The notes: a model not told the origin generated them from the letters alone. A stretch of 22,337 bases of DNA from DATEPR01 sp036503065 (GCA_036503065.1 DASXXM010000139.1:1-22337), one strand, 5' to 3'; shown: positions 7,599-13,620, numbered from the stretch's first letter. Numbers and translations: made by a program.

Positions 7599-7745
7599 CT
7601 AGTGCCGTAGCCCCCTGGACACCCAGCGGTACCAGCTGCCGGTGCGGCGCGCCGCCGGCATCGTGCGGTGGCTGGCCAGCCGCCGCAGTTGCTGGCGGCG
7701 GTAGTCGGTCTCGGCCCGGAGCGTCTCCTGAGTCCACATGTTCAT
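7599..7745 (-). CDS. Small basic protein (48 residues) leading the LAL operon
   Basis: The frame begins MNMWTQETLRAETDYRRQQL and ends in an Arg-rich tail containing SWYRWVSRGLRH. GAGGAG lies 8 bases before the ATG at 7745; a GTG just before it (7748) is 5 bases from the same site and is equally possible. The product is soluble, strongly basic (about a dozen Arg) and probably one long amphipathic helix followed by a flexible tail. Similar short Arg-rich frames occur in actinobacteria without assigned function, as far as I recall. Its good ribosome site and 30-base gap to the LAL start suggest one transcript. It could bind nucleic acid or the regulator, but that is inference. Confidence 0.65.
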   Translation of the reverse strand: MNMWTQETLRAETDYRRQQLRRLASHRTMPAARRTGSWYRWVSRGLRH

Positions 7746-7815
7746 CACGGTGTCTCCTCGTCGTCCTTGGTTGACGTTGAGAAGATTCGTCGTGAGGGTG
7801 CGGGCCGCGCATGGG

Positions 7816-7838
7816 GCGACCACGTAGTCCCTGGTCGC
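7816..7838. promoter_or_regulatory. Operator-like inverted repeat upstream of the LAL operon
   Basis: GCGACCA (7816-7822) and TGGTCGC (7832-7838) are perfect inverted arms around 9 bases, about 70-90 bases before the small gene that leads the LAL operon. The position suits a repressor or activator site, possibly for the LAL protein itself. There is no direct evidence of binding. Confidence 0.35.
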
Positions 7839-7842
7839 TACA

Positions 7843-7913
7843 CCCCTTACCCGCTTCTTCGAAACGGCCGTTGGCGGGGTAAGGGGGCGGATGACCCCTT
7901 ACCCCGCCAACGG
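7843..7913 (-). terminator. Strong hairpin after the DUF397 gene, with a third competing arm
   Basis: A perfect 19-bp stem pairs 7868-7886 with 7895-7913 around an 8-base loop, starting 8 bases after the DUF397 stop codon. It has no T-run, as is common for actinobacterial terminators. A third copy of the arm (CCCCTTACCC at 7843-7852) can pair with 7877-7886 instead, giving a weaker 10-bp stem with a 24-base loop. The first hairpin very likely ends the Scr1-DUF397 transcript. Whether the alternative fold is used is unknown. Confidence 0.75.
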
Positions 7914-7920
7914 GGGATGG

Positions 7921-8124
7921 CTAGCGGAACGACAGACCGGCCCTTGCCCGACCGACGAATGTCGCCCAGCCCACGGTGTCGAACCTCAACCGCGGACCAT
8001 TGGGATTCTTCGAGTCACGGACAGCGGTTCCCACGGCGACTGTCGCGATCTCAACGCAGTCGTTTCCTCCGCCGCTGTGACTACTCTTCCGCCACATCCT
8101 TTCCAGACCAACAGAAAGGGTCAC
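7921..8124 (-). CDS. DUF397 family protein
   Basis: The 67-residue product has the hallmarks of DUF397: WRKSSHSGGG near residue 11, an NDCVEIA strand, VRDSKNPNGP and a C-terminal GWATFVG. These small proteins are characteristic of actinobacteria and are usually encoded beside an XRE-family regulator, as here, where the Scr1-type gene ends 28 bases upstream. In Streptomyces such pairs (around whiJ/abaA-like loci) affect development and antibiotic production and behave like regulator-partner systems. The GTG at 8124 is chosen because AGGAG lies 6 bases before it. A later ATG next to the first Trp would lose the usual N-terminal lead but cannot be excluded. Confidence 0.93.
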   Translation of the reverse strand: MTLSVGLERMWRKSSHSGGGNDCVEIATVAVGTAVRDSKNPNGPRLRFDTVGWATFVGRARAGLSFR

Positions 8125-8152
8125 ACCCCACTCCTCTCGTGTTATTTCCTGG

Positions 8153-9001
8153 TCAGGACAACCGGGCAGCCGCCGCGGCGATCCTGGTCAACGTGTCGTC
8201 CGGGGCGAGGGCGGCCGCGCGCAGATAGTCGAACATCAGCGTGTAGCGCAGGATGTCGGCCGGTTCCTCCAGGTAGCTGCCGGCCGTGGTGTTGTCCACG
8301 TACACCACGTCCGGATCGGCCTGTTCCGGAAAACCGAGAATGAGGAACGGTCCTTCCATGCCGGCATGCGCGCCGGCGCTGAACGGCAGGACCTGAATGG
8401 TCACGTGCGGTAGGGATGCCCGGGCGATCAGCCAGTTGAGCTGGGCGTGCATCACCCGAGGACCGCCGACCGTGCGGCACAGCACGGCCTCGTCGATGAC
8501 CGCCCAGTACCGGGGCGGGTCGACGTCGGTGAGCAGGCGCTGCCTGGCCAGCCGGGCCTTGACCCGCTTCGCCACGTGCGCCTCGGTGGCGTCCGGCCGT
8601 GCGGCCCTGATCACGGCGCGCATGTAGTCCTCGGTCTGCAGCAGGCCGGGGACCAGCAGCGCCTGGTAGGCCCGCAGTGAGGAGGTCTCCGCCTCCAGCC
8701 CGACGAACGCGCCGGTGAACACCTCGCTGTAGCTGTGCCACCAGCCCTTCTTGCGGGCCTCCTTGGCGAGTTGCACGAGGGCTTCGAGCTGTTCGGGCTC
8801 GACGCCGTAGAGCTTCAGCATCTCCCTGGTGTCCCTGGGGGTGACGCTGACGTGTCCCGTCTCGATCCGGCTGATCTTGGACGCCGAGCAGGTGAGCTTC
8901 TCCGCGACGTCGTCGATGGTCAGTTGTGCCTGGTCACGCAGCCTGCGCAGCTCGGCGGACAACCGCCTGCGGCGCACGGTGGGGCTGTGATCGCGGACCA
9001 T
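8153..9001 (-). CDS. XRE-family helix-turn-helix regulator with DUF5753 domain (Scr1 type)
   Basis: The product has 282 residues. An N-terminal helix-turn-helix spans about residues 15-70 (ELRRLRDQAQLTIDDVAEKL, then CSASKISRIETGHVSVTP). A DUF5753 domain fills the rest, with the typical WWHSYSEVF, LVPGLLQTEDYMRAVI, AVIDEAVLCRTVGG and VQVLPFS-like (IQVLPFSAGAHAG) segments. This is the standard build of the WhiJ/Scr1 group, which works with a DUF397 partner encoded downstream. A near-perfect ribosome site GGAGGTGA stands 6 bases before the ATG. It is transcribed away from a small cysteine-containing gene at 9308. It probably controls its own promoter in the 9002-9307 interval. Confidence 0.95.
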   Translation of the reverse strand: MVRDHSPTVRRRRLSAELRRLRDQAQLTIDDVAEKLTCSASKISRIETGHVSVTPRDTREMLKLYGVEPEQLEALVQLAKEARKKGWWHSYSEVFTGAFVGLEAETSSLRAYQALLVPGLLQTEDYMRAVIRAARPDATEAHVAKRVKARLARQRLLTDVDPPRYWAVIDEAVLCRTVGGPRVMHAQLNWLIARASLPHVTIQVLPFSAGAHAGMEGPFLILGFPEQADPDVVYVDNTTAGSYLEEPADILRYTLMFDYLRAAALAPDDTLTRIAAAAARLS

Positions 9002-9307
9002 TGGCTGTCACCTCCACGGAGGAACGCAGGCACACCGCTGGAACTACACCGGGTTGGCATCTGGTGCACAGTCTGTTCGCCATCCGGGCGAACACCAAGA
9101 GGCATCACCCATCCGTGTGGTGCAACTTGCAGAATTCACGTTCGAGTCGCAGGCTGCTATTCGTGCCGAACGGCGAGCGGGCCGCAACACCCCGGATCAG
9201 GCCCCACTCGCGCGGTCCGACGGAACGATATCCCGTTGACTCCGACCGCGGAAAGTACCTCGTCCCCCGGCGCACACATGCGTCAACGACGAGGGGACCC
9301 TGACGGC
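9002..9307. promoter_or_regulatory. Divergent control region of the Scr1-type gene and the 108-residue gene
   Basis: These 306 bases hold no supported gene. An 8-bp inverted repeat TGTTCGCC-ATCCG-GGCGAACA spans 9074-9094, about 73 bases before the regulator start. A second, TGCAA-C-TTGCA, spans 9121-9131. TTGACT at 9236-9241 could be the -35 of the plus-strand gene, but no good -10 follows. The two repeats are the best candidates for Scr1-type autoregulatory sites; binding is inferred. Confidence 0.45.
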
Positions 9308-9634
9308 ATGGCCAGTTCGTTATTCGGCCAGCTCGACCGATCACTGCATGATCGCCTGGGCGATCTGGTCCGTCGAGCACAACGCTGCGACGACGACGCC
9401 GCGTTGAATTTGGCACGCGTAGAACTTCCGAAGATAGTCACGGCACTGCGAGCATTGCTCGACGAACACCGGCCCGACGAGCGCGGCAGATGCCTGACGT
9501 GCCGCAGCCGGCGGTTCAGCCGCAAACTGCCCTCGCCGTGCCGCGCCTACCTGGCAGCGCACCTGTGCCTGGTGATCGCCGAGGACGCCCGACCGGGCGG
9601 CCGTGGCCACCACCACCTGCACCGGGCGAGCTGA
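9308..9634 (+). CDS. Small protein with cysteine cluster, unknown function
   Basis: The product has 108 residues. The N-terminal half is helical and acidic/basic (LDRSLHDRLGDLVRRAQRC, then LPKIVTALRALLDEHRPDE). The second half carries RCLTCRSRRFSRKLPSPCRAYLA, a CxxC followed by a third cysteine and basic residues, resembling a small zinc-binding module. The pattern HRPDERGRC-x-x-CR with a PCRAYL-like end recurs, to my recollection, in small uncharacterised Pseudonocardiales proteins. The ATG at 9308 is chosen because AGGGGA lies 10 bases upstream; the frame stays open much further left, but that part overlaps the Scr1-type gene antisense. It is divergent from that gene and may be regulated by it. 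Confidence 0.7.
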   Translation: MASSLFGQLDRSLHDRLGDLVRRAQRCDDDAALNLARVELPKIVTALRALLDEHRPDERGRCLTCRSRRFSRKLPSPCRAYLAAHLCLVIAEDARPGGRGHHHLHRAS

Positions 9635-9647
9635 CAGGACCGAAGAC

Positions 9648-9671
9648 GGACCCGGGCTCCACCCCGGGTCC
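9648..9671 (+). terminator. Hairpin after the 108-residue gene
   Basis: GGACCCGGG (9648-9656) pairs perfectly with CCCGGGTCC (9663-9671) around a 6-base loop, 13 bases after the stop codon. No T-run follows, which is usual for terminators in this phylum. Confidence 0.75.
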
Positions 9672-9727
9672 TGCCGGGCGGCGCGCGTCATCCCGACGCC
9701 TCCCCCACCCCGCTCCGCCCGGCACCC

Positions 9728-9777
9728 GTCCGCGACGGGATCCGACGTCCCCCCGACTGTCGGGTCCCGTCGCGGAC
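9728..9777. terminator. Long hairpin between convergent genes
   Basis: A 19-pair stem (13 perfect pairs, one T-G wobble, five more) joins 9728-9746 with 9759-9777 around a 12-base loop. It lies between the plus-strand gene ending at 9634 and the minus-strand gene ending at 9856, so it can act as a bidirectional terminator. It is the second strong stem in this gap; 9780-9855 shows nothing further. Confidence 0.7.
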
Positions 9778-9855
9778 CTCGTGTGATCGCCCCGGCGTAG
9801 CGGAGCGGATCGTGGATAGCTCGACGTCGGTGAGGGTGTCGCGGCCGACGTGTGT

Positions 9856-10200
9856 TCACAGATCCAGGTCGGCGAACCTCTTGGCGAGGTCGCGATGCCG
9901 TTCCGCAGCCAGGCGCGCCTGGTCACCGCTGATGATCGCTCCTGGCGTGCGGCTGTGGTGTTCGACCAGTTCGGCGTAGTGCAGGTGTTGTCGGTGGGCG
10001 TGTTCGCGGCAGGCCAGGCAGGTGACGCGCTCTGGGCGCGGGGATGTCATCGCGTACGGCACCTGCTGCCCACACCCGGTCGTGACGACGCTCGCCAGAT
10101 TGCTTACCAGGCCGAATGCGGACGCGAGCATGTTCCGCGTGGCCGCGTCAGCATGGATCGCGCTGACATCGACATGAATGTGAGGATCACCCTCGCCCAT
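9856..10200 (-). CDS. Small Cys/His-containing protein, unknown function
   Basis: The product has 114 residues. It opens MGEGDPHIHVDVSAIHADAA and contains VTCLACREHAHRQHLHYAELVEHH, a CxxC followed by several histidines that could bind a metal. A helical C-terminal end follows (GDQARLAAERHRDLAKRFAD). An additional Cys in TTGCGQ lies before the CxxC. AGGAGG stands 4 bases before the ATG at 10200, deciding the start; the frame remains open to 10530, but that part overlaps direct repeats and looks non-coding. The gene converges with the 108-residue gene across two hairpins. I recall similar short frames in actinobacterial accessory DNA, but no function is known to me. Confidence 0.65.
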   Translation of the reverse strand: MGEGDPHIHVDVSAIHADAATRNMLASAFGLVSNLASVVTTGCGQQVPYAMTSPRPERVTCLACREHAHRQHLHYAELVEHHSRTPGAIISGDQARLAAERHRDLAKRFADLDL

Positions 10201-10396
10201 CTGACCTCCTGTGTCAGTCAGACACGGCTCGTACCGACCTTTGTCTGCTCCGGCCGGAAGTTGAGCGGCTAAAACGAGACTAGTACGCGCATCCAGGATA
10301 CAAACCGGCGCTCCCTGCGGTGACCGTCGCCAGCCGTGGTTACTGCCGTGGTGGTCGCTCACCCCAGAGCCAAGCCAGACCAGCCAAGCAAACCTG

Positions 10397-10492
10397 ACCC
10401 GCCGGACGAACAAGAGCAGCCTCCCAACCGAAGAGCCAGCAACCACCACAGAACGGAACCCGCCGGACGAACAAAAGTAGGCTCCCAACCGA
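10397..10492. repeat. Two 35-bp direct repeats, 61 bp apart
   Basis: The copies at 10397-10431 and 10458-10492 agree at 32 of 35 positions by my count. Both start ACCCGCCGGACGAACAA and end CTCCCAACCGA. They lie in A/C-rich, gene-free DNA. No further copy was noticed in the window. Confidence 0.8.
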
Positions 10493-10703
10493 GGCGCCTC
10501 TTTCACCTCCGGGGACAACGCCTCAACCACGCGGCATTCCGTTATTCATCCAGTCCTTCTGCATCATCCCGATACGGGCAGCTTTTAAAGCCACAACAGC
10601 TGCAACGCCGCCAACAGCGCACAGACCCCCGCCCAACCTCGGGGGCTACGGCCCTTTTCAACCCTATGCCTGTCAAGCCCCAAATGGGGTATTTTTGGCC
10701 AAT

Positions 10704-10731
10704 CTGTGGACAGATGGGGAGTTGTCCACAG
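10704..10731. promoter_or_regulatory. Inverted pair of DnaA-box-like sites
   Basis: TTGTCCACA at 10722-10730 equals the preferred DnaA box described for Streptomyces. The opposite strand at 10713-10705 reads CTGTCCACA, one base off. Together they form the perfect inverted repeat CTGTGGACA/TGTCCACAG with a 10-base spacer, next to a T-rich stretch (10692-10696). The match is seen; DnaA binding is inferred. Confidence 0.55.
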
Positions 10732-10805
10732 ATGTGCCGGAAACGATCGCGCCAGGTAGCTCGATAGGCTACCGAGCAGCGCAGCGGCCCGATCGAGAGT
10801 GAGCC

Positions 10806-11789
10806 ATGTCCTTCACCTATCCAGAAGCGATCTTCGCGGGACTCGTCCAGGGGATCAGTGAACTGTTCCCGGTGTCCAGCCTCGGACACGGCGTCCTGCT
10901 GCCCGCGCTGATCGGCGGGAAGTGGGCGCAGGACATGAACATGACCACGCCCAACTCGCCCTACCTGGACATCCTGGTCGCGGCCCACGTCGGCACCGCG
11001 ATCGCGCTCGTCGTGTTCTTCTGGCACGACTGGGTGCGGATCGTCGGCGGGCTGTTCACCTCCATCCGGGATCGGCGGATCGAGACCAACGACCAGCGGC
11101 TTGCCTGGCTGCTGGTGATCGGGACGATTCCGGTCGGCATCGCAGGGCTGCTGCTGGACAAGATCGTCCAACACGATCTCGGTCGGCCGATTCCGGCGTC
11201 GATCTTCCTCGCGTTGAACGGTGCGGTGCTGTTCGGGGTGGAGCGGATCCAACGCAACAAGGCCGACGACGAGCAGTTCATGAACGCGCTGCGCAGGCCG
11301 GACGGCTCCGAGGACGACACGGTCATGATCGAGGCCGTGTCCGCCACCGATGCCACGACGCCGATGGGTGTGCTGACCGGCACGATGGCCGTGGACGCCC
11401 GACTGGCGAAGCTCAGTTTCCGTGAGGCGGTCGGCATCGGCTCGGCGCAGATCCTGGCGTTGCTGCCGGGGATCAGCCGGTCGGGCACGACGATCGCGAC
11501 GGGCCTGCTGCGTGGGCTGAAGCACGACGAAGCCGCTCGGTTCGCGTTCCTGCTGGCCACGCCGGTGATCGCGGCGGCGGGGCTGTTCAAGCTGCCTGAT
11601 CTGCTCAAGCCGGAGATGCGGGGCTCGCTCGGGCCGGCCATGGTGTGTCTCGTGGTGGCGGGGCTGGCCGCGTTCGTCTCGGTAAGGTTCCTGACCAGCT
11701 ATTTCGAGACGCGCACGCTCAATCCGTTCGGCATCTACTGTCTGGTGGCGGGGGTCGGCTGCCTCGCGTACTTCACCGTGGTGCGCTGA
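10806..11789 (+). CDS. uppP: Undecaprenyl-diphosphatase (UppP/BacA family)
   Basis: This integral membrane enzyme removes a phosphate from undecaprenyl diphosphate, recycling the lipid carrier for cell-wall synthesis; extra copies give bacitracin resistance. The active-site motif QGISELFPVSSLGH is at residues 15-28, with Glu19, Ser25 and His28 matching E. coli Glu21, Ser27 and His30; E. coli Glu17 is Gln15 here, as in many homologues. The second motif PGISRSGTTI has Arg225. At 327 residues it is about 50 longer than the usual ~270. The extra length lies mainly in a charged loop at about residues 150-200 between helices. The ATG follows a modest GAGAGTGAG site. It stands alone on its strand, and its end overlaps the convergent gene by 17 bases. 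Confidence 0.95.
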   Translation: MSFTYPEAIFAGLVQGISELFPVSSLGHGVLLPALIGGKWAQDMNMTTPNSPYLDILVAAHVGTAIALVVFFWHDWVRIVGGLFTSIRDRRIETNDQRLAWLLVIGTIPVGIAGLLLDKIVQHDLGRPIPASIFLALNGAVLFGVERIQRNKADDEQFMNALRRPDGSEDDTVMIEAVSATDATTPMGVLTGTMAVDARLAKLSFREAVGIGSAQILALLPGISRSGTTIATGLLRGLKHDEAARFAFLLATPVIAAAGLFKLPDLLKPEMRGSLGPAMVCLVVAGLAAFVSVRFLTSYFETRTLNPFGIYCLVAGVGCLAYFTVVR

Positions 11790-12462
11790 CGCCGCTGATC
11801 GTGGCCAGTTTGAGCATGGCGGCGTCGTCGAGCGGGATGCCGGCCTTGTTCATCGAGTAGAGCGTCACGGACATGATCGTGCCGTCCGGGTAGACCTCTT
11901 CAAGGTCGGTCTGCAGGCCGGGTGGCGAGCCGGTGGTGGAGTCCGATGCCACGGTCTGCGCGAACACCTGGTTGCGCACCACCTTGGCCAGCGCGCCGTT
12001 CGGGAACGACGCCTGCGTGCACGACATGCCGCCGAACTGCACGCTCCCGCCGCACCGCGCGAGGCTGGTCACGGCGGCGCGTCCGTCGGTGCGCCAGACC
12101 ATGATCAAAATGTGGTCGAGCACGGCGTTGTCGGACGTGCGGGCCACCGAACCCTCCGCGGTGTAGCGGGCCAGGTTCCGGCCGGACTGTGGGTCGGCGT
12201 AGCGCCGGAACACGAATCCGGGGGGCGTGTGCGGGTCGTCGATGAAGTGCACCGTCGGCGGCAGGAGTGTCGTGCTCCGGAACGTGGCCGTGAGCTGCCG
12301 AGCACGCGCGTCCACCACCGCGGGCGCGGGCGGCAGCACCGACGTGTCAACGGCCGGGGTCTGGGTCTGCCCGGTCGGCGCCGGATGGTCACGCATCAGG
12401 ACGACGGCGGCGACCACGGCCACCAGCAGCACACCCGCGCCGACCGCAGACCGAACCCGCAT
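11773..12462 (-). CDS. Membrane-anchored exported protein, unknown function
   Basis: The product has about 229 residues. MRVRSAVGAGVLLVAVVAAV at the N-terminus is an uncleaved signal-anchor or signal peptide without a lipobox. A Pro/Thr-rich linker follows to about residue 55, then a soluble domain (SVARTSDNAVLDHILIMVWRT, then two cysteines at RCGGS and MSCTQ that could pair) ending near SGVSAPR. The domain is probably outside the membrane. The ATG at 12462 is preferred; a TTG directly before it is in frame. The 3' end overlaps uppP by 17 bases in the convergent direction. No family is recognised. Confidence 0.8.
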   Translation of the reverse strand: MRVRSAVGAGVLLVAVVAAVVLMRDHPAPTGQTQTPAVDTSVLPPAPAVVDARARQLTATFRSTTLLPPTVHFIDDPHTPPGFVFRRYADPQSGRNLARYTAEGSVARTSDNAVLDHILIMVWRTDGRAAVTSLARCGGSVQFGGMSCTQASFPNGALAKVVRNQVFAQTVASDSTTGSPPGLQTDLEEVYPDGTIMSVTLYSMNKAGIPLDDAAMLKLATISGVSAPR

Positions 12463-12492
12463 CAACCCAGGCTAGCCAGGATCGGTCCGGCT

Positions 12493-12524
12493 GGGGAGCC
12501 CCGCCGGCTTGCGTTAGGCTCCCC
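12493..12524 (+). promoter_or_regulatory. Inverted repeat and -10-like element at the start of the 90-residue gene
   Basis: GGGGAGCC (12493-12500) and GGCTCCCC (12517-12524) are perfect inverted arms around 16 bases and end 2 bases before the ATG. The right arm overlaps TAGGCT (12515-12520), a TAnnnT -10 placed 6 bases before the ATG. No ribosome site is visible, so the gene is probably leaderless and the repeat would be an operator over its promoter. Confidence 0.5.
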
Positions 12525-12526
12525 GA

Positions 12527-12799
12527 ATGGCGCAGTACGCGGGTGATGTTCGGCCGCTGTCGGACTGGGCGCAGATGCGCACCGTGTGCCACGGCTGCCG
12601 GGGCGTGTCCTACGAGATGGCCCACGACGAGGACGGCATGGCCGTCATGCGCCCGGTGGTCGTCCCCGGCGACGGCAGCATCACGCGAATGGTCTCGGCG
12701 GCCGCCGAGACCGGCGAGATGGCCGTCGTGGTGTCGTGCCCGATCTGCGGCGAGTCGGACACACCGGGCTGGGTGGAGGGCTTCGTTCCGTCGGTCTAG
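12527..12799 (+). CDS. Small two-CxxC protein, zinc-ribbon-like, unknown function
   Basis: The 90-residue product has CHGC near residue 21 and CPIC near residue 71, a spacing that suits one zinc site built from two knuckles. Between them is an acidic stretch with two beta-like segments (MAVMRPVVVPGDGSITRMV). No signal peptide or membrane segment is present, so it is probably cytoplasmic. The ATG is preferred because a -10-like element stands 6 bases upstream and there is no ribosome site. Its stop codon is part of a CTAG shared with the convergent siderophore-interacting gene. Similar small proteins are common in actinobacteria; no role is known to me. Confidence 0.8.
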   Translation: MAQYAGDVRPLSDWAQMRTVCHGCRGVSYEMAHDEDGMAVMRPVVVPGDGSITRMVSAAAETGEMAVVVSCPICGESDTPGWVEGFVPSV

Positions 12800-13620
12800 C
12801 GCGGCCCGTCGTCAGGTGACGGCGCCAGGCGTCGGGTTTCGGCCTTCTCGGCCTGCCAGCCGTCCTCGTTCTTGCCGCGCCGCCAGTAGCCGGAGATGGA
12901 CAGCAGCTCCCGGGGAATCCGCTTCAGCTGCGGACGTAGACCGGCAACGAACCCGGCTTCCCCGTGCACGAACGCCTGCACGACACCGTCCCGGGAGGAG
13001 ACCGACCGAACGGCGGCGACGAGCGCGTCGTCGGCCGCCGACGGCGACGGAAAGTCCGACCGGTACAGCCACGTGACGTCAACCGAAGCGGCACTGACCA
13101 ACTTGACCTGCTCCCCGTCGTCCTCGACCAACGCGAACACCGAAGCCGAAGTGCCGGCGGGGAGAGCCGCCAGGGCGGCGCCGACGGCCGGCAACGCGCT
13201 CTCGTCACCCACGAGCAGATGCCGGTCCGCCACCGGATCGGGCGCGTAGGCGCCGCCGGGACCCCGCACGATGATCTCGTCACCGGGCGCGGCGGCGGCG
13301 GCCCACGGCGCCGCGACGCCTTCATCGCCGTGGGTCACGAAGTCGATGGCCAACTCGCCGTCCGCCGGATCGAACCACCGAACGGTGTAGGTCCGGGTGG
13401 TCGGCCACTGCTCACGCGGCCACGACGCCCGGATCACGTCCAGGTCGATCGGATCCGGATAAGCCACCCCCGGCTTGAGAAACAAGAGCTTCACGTACTT
13501 GTCGGTAAAGCCGTTGTCCACAAAGGACTCCGTACCGAGCACGACGCGAACCAGGTGCGGCGCCAACCATTCGGTGCGCCGGACGACCATCCGAGCGATG
13601 CCGCGCTTCCGTTCCGCCAT
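12796..13620 (-). CDS. Siderophore-interacting flavoprotein (ViuB/SIP family)
   Basis: This NAD(P)H:flavin-dependent enzyme reduces ferric siderophores in the cytoplasm so that iron is released. The 274-residue product has the FAD motif RTYTVR (residues 76-81), a SIP-family nucleotide-binding segment GDESALPAV (138-146) and the family C-terminus SGYWRRGKNEDGWQ (from about 248). Length is typical. The ATG at 13620 is the natural start; only a weak GGGG precedes it. An iron box 30-48 bases upstream indicates repression by a DmdR/IdeR-type regulator when iron is plentiful. It stands alone, without siderophore synthesis or transport genes nearby. The 3' end shares a palindromic CTAG stop with the convergent gene. 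Confidence 0.95.
   Translation of the reverse strand: MAERKRGIARMVVRRTEWLAPHLVRVVLGTESFVDNGFTDKYVKLLFLKPGVAYPDPIDLDVIRASWPREQWPTTRTYTVRWFDPADGELAIDFVTHGDEGVAAPWAAAAAPGDEIIVRGPGGAYAPDPVADRHLLVGDESALPAVGAALAALPAGTSASVFALVEDDGEQVKLVSAASVDVTWLYRSDFPSPSAADDALVAAVRSVSSRDGVVQAFVHGEAGFVAGLRPQLKRIPRELLSISGYWRRGKNEDGWQAEKAETRRLAPSPDDGPR

Larger units (their letters stand above)
10201..10805. other. 605-bp gene-free, structured region before uppP
   Basis: No frame here looks like a gene. Next to the gene at 10200 lies GTGTC-AGTCA-GACAC (10211-10225), touching its ribosome site. From about 10360 to 10500 the plus strand is strikingly rich in A and C and holds a 35-bp direct repeat. From 10578 to 10731 follow stems GCAGCT/AGCTGC (10578-10583, 10598-10603), CCCCCG/CGGGGG (10626-10631, 10640-10645), GGGC/GCCC plus TTTT (10643-10658), CCCC/GGGG plus TATTTTT (10678-10696) and two DnaA-box-like sites. 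TAGGCT at 10765-10770 is a possible -10 for uppP, and it lies in the spacer of GGTAGC/GCTACC. Confidence 0.6.

Noticed and set aside
10201..10530. N-terminal extension of the 114-residue gene
   Set aside because: The open frame continues, but AGGAGG 4 bases before the ATG at 10200 marks the start, and the extension is encoded by direct repeats.
10671..10676. TTGACA on the minus strand as a -35 promoter element
   Set aside because: No -10-like hexamer is found 16-19 bases further along on that strand, and no minus-strand gene starts nearby.
10336..10767. 143-codon plus-strand frame before uppP
   Set aside because: It starts in A/C-rich repeat DNA, gives Pro/Arg/Gln low-complexity protein, and reads through several hairpins and the DnaA-box-like sites.
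10201..10805. Chromosomal origin (oriC)
   Set aside because: Only two DnaA-box-like sites are present and no dnaA, dnaN or other replication gene is in the window.
7599..10805. Integrative element with attachment sites
   Set aside because: The region looks accessory, but no integrase, excisionase, replication gene, tRNA or flanking direct repeat was found.
10542..11525. Minus-strand frame of 327 codons opposite uppP
   Set aside because: Antisense to a clear UppP gene; its Arg/Asp/His-rich product is typical of a shadow frame.
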